A stretch of DNA of 64,000 nucleotides from Opisthorchis felineus (taxonomy: Eukaryota; Platyhelminthes; Trematoda; Opisthorchiida; Opisthorchiidae): NCBI GenBank assembly GCA_004794785.1, contig SJOL01006409.1, positions 686,228 to 750,227 of the forward strand, given 5' to 3'. Position numbers and translations under genes: made by a program. Below, in pieces: positions 44,524 to 55,000 of the stretch (position 1 is the stretch's first letter; every line of letters begins with the position of its first letter). Below the pieces are notes generated by a model. The model saw nothing but the letters and a program-made list of their open reading frames with translations, was not told the origin of the DNA and did no database searches.

Positions 44524-47500
44524 ATTTTTAGTACAAAAAAGGGCTCCAAATTCTCTATAAGCAATATCGAAAAAATTGCAAAGGCAAGGGAAGCTTCCTC
44601 ATCTTCATCGACTTTTTCTGTGCGTCAGTTCGTGCGTGAAGCTGATTCAAATTTTCCAGACAGTTTTCCTTGAATGGGAACTTTAACTGACCGAACCTAG
44701 CGTGTTTCTACTTGTTGTACCGGGATAGCATTTATAAAAGTGTGTTACAAACATATGCATTCAAGCAAACAACTTTTGTTTAGGTGTGTAGCTGCTCTGT
44801 TGTTACTCACTAATCGGCGTGATTCACCAAGAGAAATGAATCGGCCTTCAGGTTAGGAGAAAATTGTGACTTGTAGCTGACTCACTCATTAAAATTAAAA
44901 CCATGTTCCCCAGAAGTATGTCGTTCACCGGAAGGAGAAATTTTAGACACAATGGTTTTTAAGTTTGAACTGCAAGGGAGAAAGAAAGAAACTGGTAGAT
45001 TTCTCTGAAAAAGGTGCACTTTGAGGGCTTTCACATAAGCGCAAGTAAGCAGCCATTTGATACTCGCATGTTCGAGTATTCCTAAGCACTACCCACACAG
45101 GCTTTTTAAGAGATTTCCCATAAGTGTATCCAAAAAAACGCGGAAGATCATATCTCAATATCGTTTCGCTGCGGAGGGAGAAACATCTACTTTAATGCTC
45201 CTAGCATATCCACACAATCATAAGTCTGGCGTTGGAAGTACTCGGGTCTATTTACTGAAACAAGGAGAGTCTGATGCACAGCTTGCGAGTGGTACTGGGG
45301 CCACCACGGCAGTCGTTTACCTAGCAGGTTGTGAACAGTGACTCTTTAATATCCATTTTCAAACAGCCGAGTCTTTGTGGACATGAAAGCTTTACGTTAG
45401 ACGACATTCAAGAGAACGATTGTACACAAGTATCGCGCGTCCAACGGAGCAAGCAGGCGTCGAAAAATGCCATCAAGGAATAGATTGTACTGTCTTGTAC
45501 TGACTTTTAGAGTGGCTGCTGCATCATCCTACACTACGAAGCTCTGCTCCGATCATCTGCGACTGCATCAGACAAAACTGATATCTCGGTAATGGCTTTG
45601 GTGTAATCTACGCGGCATGAACGGTTAGCTGGAGATGTGATAAACAAATCCTTCTGGCAGGTGAATCTTTTAAAAAGAAAAGATGGGCAATTTCTTGTGT
45701 GAGAAATTTATTTAGTAGAAACTAAAAACAAACAATCAACAAATAAAAAGGTGGGGCAGGTACTTGGCGAATTATAGATACTGGCACAATTTGGTCTAAA
45801 ACAAAAATGTCATGAAAGCAGGAGGTATTTCGGTACGCTGTCATTTGTGAACACTTCATTGTTTTACTGAGTGTGATTCTCTTCACCGGATAAGGAAGTC
45901 GGCATATAGATGTTTACTATCATATCTTACGGCCGTCGGCAATAAATACATCTTCAAACATAAGCTACTGAATACTTCCAGTTTTTGGGTGTTTTACCAA
46001 GGCAAACCTACTGTGTTGGCCTCTACAGCGTCCGTTGACGTAATTTCTGGACTGATGCCTGTTTTAACTTCGCTGGAGTATTCAGTCATTTCCAACTTTT
46101 CACGAGTGTCGGAGATGTAATCTAAAACAGATATCGACCACTGACAACTTCTCATTTGCCTAAACTATCATTCAAAGATTGTCCCAAAAATAGCTGTCAC
46201 TTAAGAATCGGTCCGAATCTTTGGTTTAGCTAGTTCACTGGTCACATTCGCAACACAAAAAGTTTTGTCCTAAGTAAATTTTTAGTAGAAAACAAATGAG
46301 ATGAAATATACCTTGGCCAGCAGGATCGCGCGCTAGTTTCAGGCCTCAAGACATTGACCACCGATGCAAGCGTAGCGTCGTGGACTATAGTCGACTGCAG
46401 CATGCCTATAGTGAAATGATGCATCAGCTAGTCCCTGGCAGTGAATCAGACTGCCTGATGGCCCCTAATAAAGCTAATCAGGTTAAAATGGTTGGGGCAG
46501 ATACCACGGATTTCCAGCCAAGATTTACCGAAAAAATGGGTTTTTGATTCTAAACCCCTACTAGCGAAACTTGCATGGTGAACGGTCCATGACAAGGTAG
46601 CAGAAATGAAAGTGACCGTAGTCAAGAGGAGTGCCGTAGGATCCAAACGCGTTTCGGGATGCCGCCCATGTGATCTCCTTCGCTCATGGTTTGAAACCCT
46701 ACTTGACAATGATCGTGGCACGCCAAGCTAAATTTTATTTGTTTTGCACTGGGATTTTGTTGAATAAGGTTCTCAGGGATGGTGAACTAGTATAGCTTGG
46801 GAAGCCTTACTCAAACCTGATGCTCAGATATGCCTACCACAATGCTTTTCAGAGACGCAAGCATCTTGTTTATGGTCATCTTCCGAGGAAAATTTGTCAT
46901 TGCGTCGCTTGATTTTCTTCGGTCCGAACTTTACTAGGGTGTTCTTCCCACATTTATCTTGCAAAGTAGGCGCCAGTATTCACTACTGGTGTACTGCTTT
47001 TAATGGTGTTTACACTCCAGCTGAGATATACGGCACGGTTTCTTAAATTCGGCAACTGGGGTATAAATTTTCTGTGACAATACGGTAATTAGCTGAAACA
47101 TGATTGTCAGTGTCCGAATCGCCAAATCAAAATGGTAGGTGGGTGGTGAAGAGGCCGAAACTAAATCTCGTGTTGTGCAGTGAACGTTTGAGAAACGACG
47201 ACGGAGTCCTAGATTTGGCTTTGAACCTGTTGAATCGGTTTAGCCCAGTTCTGAGTTAATGAAGTTCTGGATTGTGTCCCAACTGCTCAAAGTTCCCATG
47301 AGGTCCTTGGGATCTGCAATTCTGTTTTACTGCACTTCCTATACATTATGCTATTTATGGCTTTTTCCCGAGGCAAGAGCATGGACTTCTGAGGAAGCTA
47401 GTACCTCTGGAGTTTGTAAATCCTACAGAAATTTGGTGATATTTTACTTTAATGTAACAATCTGAATGGGGGATGTCAGAAAACATGCAGTGGTGTCGTC

Positions 47501-47779
47501 AAAAATTCGGATGGAGAAAGGTCGCGCCAGCTACTAATTTTCAGGCGGAAATGAATGCGATTAAGTTAAGTTCGTTATTTTAAACTGTATACAGTGTGGA
47601 ATGAGGCCGACTCCTTTTTTCAAGCAGCTATCCGCGTTGTAAAAACACGTTGAGAATTTGACCGCGGTTACATGTTACCATGTCATGTTTTTTGGTATAA
47701 CTATGTCCTAAACATGCTTTTTTGTAAAAGCACCGAACGTGTAGTAATACTAGCATAGTAAGAAGGAGTAAACTGGATC
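44524..47779. other. No convincing gene
   Basis: Apart from the open frame at 45057-45341, only short frames were seen. The minus-strand frame at 46446-46721 lacks an identifiable domain. Confidence 0.45.
45057..45341 (+). CDS. Unrecognised 94-codon open frame
   Basis: The second half is coding-like (FAAEGETSTLMLLAYPHNHK, then LKQGESDAQLASGTGATTAV), with balanced composition and no low complexity. It ends at TGA soon after LAGCEQ. A minus-strand frame covers the first half. No acceptor of quality precedes it and no family is recognised, so it may be an exon, an old transposon relic or chance. Confidence 0.2.
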   Translation: MILACSSIPKHYPHRLFKRFPISVSKKTRKIISQYRFAAEGETSTLMLLAYPHNHKSGVGSTRVYLLKQGESDAQLASGTGATTAVVYLAGCEQ

Positions 47780-48239
47780 NNNNNNNNNNNNNNNNNNNNN
47801 NNNNNNNNNNNNNNNNNNNNNNNNNNNNNNNNNNNNNNNNNNNNNNNNNNNNNNNNNNNNNNNNNNNNNNNNNNNNNNNNNNNNNNNNNNNNNNNNNNNN
47901 NNNNNNNNNNNNNNNNNNNNNNNNNNNNNNNNNNNNNNNNNNNNNNNNNNNNNNNNNNNNNNNNNNNNNNNNNNNNNNNNNNNNNNNNNNNNNNNNNNNN
48001 NNNNNNNNNNNNNNNNNNNNNNNNNNNNNNNNNNNNNNNNNNNNNNNNNNNNNNNNNNNNNNNNNNNNNNNNNNNNNNNNNNNNNNNNNNNNNNNNNNNN
48101 NNNNNNNNNNNNNNNNNNNNNNNNNNNNNNNNNNNNNNNNNNNNNNNNNNNNNNNNNNNNNNNNNNNNNNNNNNNNNNNNNNNNNNNNNNNNNNNNNNNN
48201 NNNNNNNNNNNNNNNNNNNNNNNNNNNNNNNNNNNNNNN
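47780..48239. other. Assembly gap (460 N)
   Basis: The bases are unknown. The 196-codon minus-strand open frame that spans it is an artefact of the gap. Confidence 0.99.
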
Positions 48240-48429
48240 TATTGTGCTGAAAATGTCGGTGCAAGCTAACGGAACTTAGTGTCACTTCCACTTCGGTGGC
48301 AAGAAGGTATGCTAATTAAATTACGATAACTCTATGTGAGGTGTTTTCCGATTGGGCACCCTGATAACCTTCAATCATAGATATTATTGCCAACGAGTGC
48401 ATGACAGGGTAAGATTTGCGAAGGTTCGA

Positions 48430-48655
48430 TATGTCCTGTCATGTGAGGAGGCTGACTCAGGTGGTCAGTCAGATCGGACAAATGAAAGCTCGTGATAGTT
48501 GCAATCAACTTTACGCGAATAAAAATCGATCGGGACTAGAATCGGAGTGATCGATAATAATCTAAAAATAAGGCAAGTACGTACAAGTGGAAGCAAAAGA
48601 GTAATGTTACAAAATTACATGACAAATAAAATAGCATATTCCAACCCACCAAACT
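48430..48655 (-). repeat. Left inverted repeat of the Penelope-like element
   Basis: Its reverse complement aligns with 49788-50010 across the full length. Shared words include CTATTTTATTTGTCA, GTAACATTACTCT, AGATTATTATCGA and TCTAGTCCCGATCGATTTTT. The repeat begins about 190 bp after the assembly gap. Confidence 0.85.
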
Positions 48656-48859
48656 AATGCAACTTTGATCATACTACTTTGTGGTACATAAACGATTTTC
48701 TACAAAAAATTTTCTAACGTTCCTATCAAACGTGGTATTGACAGTCTTCGCGATTTCAAAATGGGAAACGAGTTGTCTGCAGAATCCTCACATGGCAACT
48801 TATCGAAGTTTCTAGGTCTTCAAAAAAGTGATATCCAGTTTTTATTTTATTGAACACTT

Positions 48860-49584
48860 TGAGGACAGATTGATGGATATGCAGTGAACAGTCCTCTCGG
48901 CCTTGGGTGCTATCTCGGTGGGCTGTGTAGACGGAAAATTATCAGAATTATCCAGGTGCACGTGATCAACAGATATTGATGACATGTTTGCAGTATGCAC
49001 AATTTACGATTAAGTGCATGAAGTTCACCAACTACTGAATAGTATCCGCAGGCATTTAAAGTTTACGACGGGAACGGAACAAACTGAAAGGATGGCATTC
49101 CTAGATCTGATGCTCAGCAGAGAAAACAATAAAGTTTTTCTCACCACGTGGACAAAAAAGTGCAATGGTATAACGTAGATGGTCCTCCCAGTTGCATAGT
49201 GCAACCATCGAAAGAGATGTTAACTGAAAGCCACTATCTACCTAGATTCACAGGCAATTATTGTGAATGTCGGGGAAAACGTGAGCCACTGCCGAGAGTT
49301 CCGAGAAGCCGGTATAGCCCTCTTTGAAATTAAAAAGAAATGAGGTGCTATTGCTTATTAGACACCGTTTAAATGCACTTGCCAAACAAAATTACAACAA
49401 TGCCAAATTAGCTGTCTTCAGAAAAATCCACCCTCCCTTCCCCCAACTCACCAAAGAAAGACTACTTACACTGGCAACCAAGTCCCACCTTATCTATCAC
49501 TTTCACTGTACCTATGGATTCAAACATACTGACAGAAAAATCAGGCAATTTGAAAACGGAATCAAAGAGCTCATCCAAAAATAA
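48860..49584 (+). pseudogene. Penelope-like reverse transcriptase and GIY-YIG endonuclease remnant
   Basis: The reading begins with QIDGYAVNSPLGLG (from 48868), which corresponds to the Penelope motif QIDGxxMGSPLG. It changes frame into IDDMFAVCT, where the catalytic Asp pair sits at 48978-48983. Next, in that frame and past one stop, come LLNSIRRHLKFT and ERMAFLDLMLSREN. The last open frame (49324-49584) contains RLNALAKQNYNNAKL and SHLIYHFHCTYGFKHTDRK. This is the start of the GIY-YIG nuclease region, but the usual YIGRT is replaced by HTDRK. Several stops and frameshifts make it inactive. Confidence 0.85.
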
Positions 49585-49787
49585 CTCCAGAGGTCTAAAT
49601 CCCACTGTCTAATCTCAGCCATAGACTGACACATTTTACGTACTGTTCACGTTATTAAAAAAGCAGATGCTTTTGAGGTTTTATTGTGTATCAGAGCACG
49701 AGCATAAGCTTTCAGTTGCGGGAGTTGCAACTATATCGTTTTAGGCTTGATTTGTGTACCCTAAAACAGTGTGGCCAAATTTGAATT

Positions 49788-50010
49788 GGTTTGTCAGATT
49801 AGAATATTCTATTTTATTTGTCACGTAAGTTCGTAACATTACTCTGCTATTCCCCAATGTGAACACCCGCCTTATGTTCAGATTATTATCGACCACTCTG
49901 GTTCTAGTCCCGATCGATTTTTATTCGCATAACTTCGATTGCAATTATCACGTGCGTTCAGTTGTCTGACTCTCCAACCGCTTAGGTCTATCCCTTCACG
50001 TGACACGACC
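49788..50010 (+). repeat. Right inverted repeat of the Penelope-like element
   Basis: This is the partner of 48430-48655, with the same words in direct orientation (TCTAGTCCCGATCGATTTTT at about 49904-49923). Divergence between the two arms is clear but modest, so the insertion is old. Confidence 0.85.
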
Positions 50011-51335
50011 TAGCTAGCCTTTGTCAGTTCTGCCTTGTCAGTTACTTATTTAGTGTAATGCCGCAGGATTATGCGCAGATCTGAGTTAAGTGTCCATGCG
50101 AAAAGCACTTTGCATATTAGGGGGGCTCCCGAAATGTATTTATTTTGAGGGGCATACTGTGAAAGGTCTTTCGGAAGATGCGCACTTGTTAGTTGTTCAT
50201 TGAAGAGCTACTCCACTCTTCATGTTATTCTGCATGCAGCACGTTCTGCTAACACGGTTAACTTACTCAAGTGACATGGACGTTTCAGACTTGGAGATGA
50301 TGAGACCGCTCTTGTGTGTGTTGCAATCTAGCGACCTCCAAATTGGACTCAAAGCTACGACAGATTTTTACCTCTTTGGCTCCTTGTATAGAAATTTCCG
50401 CGGGTGGAACCAAAACTCAACTCAGTAGAGCATCACCCAAAACCAAGCGGGAAGCTTAGTTACTGAAAAAAAGAACACAAAACCTAAAAAAAAGACTAGA
50501 GCTTGTTCAAAACAGCACTTGTATCAGACTCAGTGAATAAAACACTGGAGTTGACGGGAGCTCAACAGCCACTAAACAGACAGATGCCTCACACTCTTTT
50601 GTAAATATTTTGACCTGTAACTGCTGAGCAACCTCCGTGACCTTTTGAGGTCAGCCATGTTTTGGCTCACCTGCCTCCAACACCCCCAACACATTGACTT
50701 TACTGTCGGATTCATTTCCTAGGTATACACACACCCATAAACGTATATTTAGAAAAGCAGAGAAACTAGGTCGAAGAATAAAATGAACACAATAAAGAAC
50801 ACAGTGAACACTTACCAAATGAACACTTACCTTGTTACGGAGCAAAAACGTATGATCATGGATTCGCACCGATTACTCAGTACATGGTGGCACTTTGGCC
50901 AGTGTTAAAAAAACAAAAGACATCGTCCCTGAACGTAATATTTCCGAAATCTGTGCGTCTGGCCGAGAAACACAGAGCTCGAAATGGAAGAGGCCAGTGT
51001 GTTCAAAATTACCAACCATTTGCCACAGATCAGGTCTGATGAAACAGGTGTTGATTTGACGAGTCACGTAAAAGTGGTGGGTGATTATCCGGCCGCGCAA
51101 GAATCGGTTACTGAACTTCACTTTTCTTTGAACCAAGTTCAGGCCCGGAGGTGCAGAGGCCAATTGATTCAAAGAAGGATCTGCCCAAGAACATGACCCT
51201 TTGGGATGAGGCTACAGTGACAGGGAATTCACACTAGCTCCATTAGCCAGCTAAGCCATGGCATGCGATCCCTTTGAAAAGGTGCTTTCCAGGTTTACTT
51301 TTAGACTGTTTTACCTAAATTATAGTTGAGATTTC
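50011..51335. other. No convincing gene; one interval open on both strands
   Basis: The region contains the open frame at 50984-51196 and a tandem duplication of TGAACACTTACC at about 50807-50831. Nothing else was recognised. Confidence 0.5.
50984..51196 (+). CDS. Unrecognised open frame, open on both strands
   Basis: An ATG-led frame gives MEEASVFKITNHLPQIRSDE and LTSHVKVVGDYPAAQESVTE, with convincing coding-like composition. The minus strand is also open over the same bases (50873-51172), with plausible residues (FEHTGLFHFELCVSRPDAQI). The strand and coding nature are therefore unresolved. It lies about 530 bp upstream of the immunoglobulin-like exon on the same strand and could belong to that gene, or it could be an old repeat. 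No good splice sites were found. Confidence 0.22.
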   Translation: MEEASVFKITNHLPQIRSDETGVDLTSHVKVVGDYPAAQESVTELHFSLNQVQARRCRGQLIQRRICPRT

Positions 51336-51339
51336 GTCC

Positions 51340-51650
51340 TACACATACAGTCAACCTACCGAAAAGCTAAAAAACACTGTGCAGCTGCTTTCCTGTTGTT
51401 AGAAGCCATCAACAGTGCGCACCTCACAAAAATCAAGGGAGCTTGGACTCTGTAACCTCTCGGCTGTGGTTGAACACTTAAACCTTAGACAACGAGCAGC
51501 TGATCAGCAGGGTGTTTAGCCCGTACTGACTGCGACAGTCAGTCACACAGTTTGCATCACATGTTTACATGTTGACTGGTTCCTCTAGTGATGATTTCTC
51601 AGATGGGAGGTTTACCCATCTTGTGAATTATTCCTAGTTCTAAACTACTT
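51340..51650 (-). mobile_element. Family B copy with C block, near full length
   Basis: Read on the minus strand: C block (51645-51500), a decayed tRNA-like promoter (about 51500-51440), the word TTTTTGTGAGGTGCGCAC, a hammerhead remnant (51420-51375), and the tail ending GACGAAATCTC. It is the most complete example of the C block, promoter, ribozyme and tail order. The B-box region (GGTTACAGAGTCC) is damaged. Confidence 0.65.
51375..51420 (-). ncRNA. Hammerhead remnant (family B)
   Basis: Helix I CACTG/CAGTG is intact. The core reads TTGATGG instead of CTGATGA, stem II is lost, and GAAA is followed by a self-complementary GCAGCTGC. The cleavage triplet has lost its U. It is inactive by inspection. 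Confidence 0.6.
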
Positions 51651-51730
51651 ATTTGTGTAACATACTTTTTGGTGTTAATTTGTAAAAATGATTTTTCCGA
51701 TTAGCTACAACGACTTTTTTCCAACTTCAG

Positions 51731-52060
51731 TATCTTCTCTGTCCGTGCACATCGAAGTAAGTCCGGAGGCGATATCGGTACCAGCGGGAACCCGAGTTCG
51801 CGTCCGGTGCACCATGGACAGTGCTAACTCAAAAGTGGCTCTTGTCATGTTGCGCCAGCGCTTTGGACAAGCCAAAGCAGAATCTGTGGATCATAGCGCG
51901 GGCAGCACAGTGATTGGCACAACGCAAAAACATTTGGAAGAGAATTTCTTCTTGGTGATGACGGACCAAGACAACAGAGCCGAGCTGTTTTGTGGGGTAA
52001 ACAGAGCTGGAACAGATACTACTTTAGTGCGATCGACAGGCGTTCGGATGAACATAACGT
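51731..52060 (+). CDS. Immunoglobulin-like domain exon
   Basis: A 330-bp exon is bounded by a good acceptor (CTTTTTTCCAACTTCAG) and a consensus donor (GTGAGT at 52061-52066). Both boundaries split a codon after its first base, so the exon is phase 1-1 and 110 codons long, the classic layout for one extracellular immunoglobulin domain. The peptide has the two expected cysteines, in VRVRCTMDS and AELFCGVNRAG, about 70 residues apart. Before the second lies a DNRAELFC pattern similar to nephrin-, Kirre- or hemicentin-type domains. The usual core tryptophan is not evident. Proteins of these families are cell-surface adhesion or matrix molecules. Which one this is, and its other exons, cannot be told here. 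Confidence 0.65.
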
Positions 52061-52074
52061 GTGAGTTGCTTTAG

Positions 52075-55000
52075 AGCTGTTTATCTCTAAACTTTGCCAG
52101 TTATTTGATTGTACCGGATGATGGACTATCATCTAAGAACATTCAAGGCAATCTTAATAAGTGCACACATTGTTGGACCGGCACCAACATTAGTGAAAAA
52201 GTAATTTGCCCAATGATCTAGAAAGATATAAGAAATCTTACCAACATGTCAGAAGTTCCAAGAACACACTCCACTTTCTTCAAAGTGGAATACCTATGTG
52301 CAATCTCAATCCGTCGCTGACTGCGCAGACATGAGTCGTTTGCCTAAATTAATTGATGTAACAGATGAAACAGTCCAGATGCTCGTCTGCTTATATGGCT
52401 AAGTCATTCGTGAATGTAAGTCCGCCCGATTCTGTCTGCCCTCATATCCCTTAGAAGCCCTAGTTAATTCACTATTCTCCCACATCTGAATGTAGTAGAT
52501 GCCCTGACATTTTAAGCTGAGCATGTGCTGGTAACTGTGACCATAATATAAGTCAAAAGGCTACATATTATATTGACGCCCAAATATTTCGGCATATTAA
52601 CGTGCTTTTGTTTTGACGCATTTGGCAAAACTTTTCTTTATAACGAAATGACAACGCAGTCCTCATAGGCCGCGCAAATGAATTTCGCTGCCGAGATGAA
52701 AGATTCTGCTTTTCGTTTGACACAGTTGGCTGGTTTTCGCACTGGGAGATATATGGGGGCCCCATGACTCCTTTGATTCTTGTCAAATGTCTGTAGTGGT
52801 TGAAGAGACTCCCAAAGCAAGCCGTTCCGAGGAAAAGCCAAGACCCCCGGGATGTCAGAAAACAGCGTCGTCCGAAAAACTTAAGTTGGTGGAAGGAAGA
52901 CCACTTCCAAAGGTGTCCAATGGCCCTTACACCTCAATTTGGTTTCTATCTGAGGATCGATGAAGTCACGTTAACAAATGCTCGTCCGCAAAAGACATTC
53001 ATTTCTTGCAGGAACGTGTTCCTTGACTCGACTTAAGCTGTCCATGAACTCCCACGCACCCCGAAAGAATAGGGTCTAAAGGAAGGTAATACTATGCGAT
53101 AGCCTCTTCTCCAAGCTAGGTATTTTGATGATGAATATCTCATAAGTCATCAATATGATGGCATCAGTTCGTCGCTGTGTAGTAAAGCAGGGTGGACAAG
53201 TTATCTGATATATCAAAACACCCCTAGATAGTAAGGACGAGACATTCTGCAAGAGGGTTTATTAAACTAAACACCCGAGCTGTTGGTAATTTGGTTTGGG
53301 CCGTCACAGAGTATTTCTATTCAACAGCCATTCCGTTATTGTTAGCGGCGATGATGCTGATAACGATGGTTAAAATGCCGAAGATGATGGTGATAGTAAC
53401 GGTGAAGCACAGCTACAGAAGTCACCCAGAAATGATCCTAACCCGATTCAGTATTTTGCTCATTTTCTAAAATCTAAATGCTTCAGCTATTGCGCATACT
53501 TTTGAGTTCCGAAAGAAATTACGAAGGTTAAACTCTCCACAGGTTTCCACAAGCTGCAACGAAACAGTAAAAAAGCCGTAGATGAATATCTGATTAAAAG
53601 ACCTCTATTCGGTGTTCTTGCGTTGCGTGAGCCTCCAAGAACTCAGCGTCGTAGCGTCTAAAGCTAGACCTTGGCTACTTCCGGACTGATAGACTGTCTT
53701 AGCAGATAGATTTCTTGGCTTTTTAAACTCAAGTGGAGCGATGTGAATAGTTTTCGTTTCCTTTTTTTAAAAAAAATAAAGACGATTGCGCGCTTACTCG
53801 CTTCCTATGCATGACGTATGTCTCAACCAATGGCTTTCGCTAGTGTATTCCTTCCTAACATCTATACGGTTTCCAACCGTCACTGTTTAACTGTTCAGAG
53901 TACCCTGTTATTGGTCAGACATCTGATGTAAAACATTCTTTATAGATTGTGTTTTCGCATGCTGGGAATATGCGAAATTTTACCAGTTCCTTCTGAGCAA
54001 CTATTCCCGGACTAGGATAGTTTTGTGGCACCATGTTTTACTTTGGGCAGCTTTTTGTATTTTCCATCCCGCCTTGTACATAGGCAAGTTGGTGCACCCA
54101 GGTGCGTTTACGACCGAATGGTGTTTTATGCCCGATTTCACACATCCACAGATCCAGTATTTTCACTGGTTCTTGCATAACGAGACAGGGTGTAACATTG
54201 CCTCGTTAGCTTGTAGTGAAATTACCTAAAACGTGTTTATGGTTTTCCTTGTCTAACTGTCTAGGCGATCGCCAGAAAAGTGTGCACAAAATTTGTCTGA
54301 TCAAAATTTCGCAATGTGGGGTTTTGCCAGAACACGGGCAACAAGTTCTCAGGGTTGGCATACTGCTTCATAAATGGAACAAGTCTGACGTGCAGTTGCC
54401 AAACCCTATAGGTGTCCCTCAGAAACAAGCCCGTTCTGGGTGCAGAAGTTCGGTTTGTTAAATGACTATCAGCTCGTTATGAAGAATGCCGATATCCTGA
54501 ACAACTCTACATGCTGCTAACCGGACTCTAAGCCGTAAGGCGATGGATATTTAACCGTTGTGTATCGTTAGGTAGGGTGCCACTATCATACGTGAAGTGA
54601 GAGGAGACGAATGAATTAATTTGTCGGTGTAAGGTTAACATGAATGATGCCTGATTCGGACGCTGAATGTGTTGGGTCAGATAGGAGAGTGGAACTAGAT
54701 GGACGTTTGATGGTTACTAGACTAAACCTGATCGGGCAATTATGAGGTCAAGTCGGGTCATTATTGTAACGTGCTAATTCTAACAAACGTAAAGTTGCCA
54801 AAATGACAAATCATGGCAATCGCAGACTCACATCACTCCTCACATGGAGCGACAGTATCAGCCCTCTGGTAGCAGCTGCCGTAAATGAGCATGAGCAAAA
54901 ATCGTGAGCACTGATTATACACAGATTATACTACCACACAATACAAACATCCGGTCACGCCACGTGTCCCCAGTATGCAACGCTACCGATAGTGGTCCAG

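Larger units (their letters stand above)
48430..50010 (+). mobile_element. Penelope-like element with inverted terminal repeats
   Basis: Reverse-transcriptase and GIY-YIG nuclease remnants (48860-49584) lie between two inverted repeats of about 220 bp. Penelope-like elements carry these two domains in this order and typically have variable, partly inverted terminal repeats, so the architecture fits well. The reverse transcriptase lacks its N-terminal half, which indicates a deletion inside the element. The nearby assembly gap does not interrupt the part described. Confidence 0.8.

Noticed and set aside
47701..48291. 196-codon minus-strand open frame
   Set aside because: It exists only because unknown bases in the gap contain no stops.
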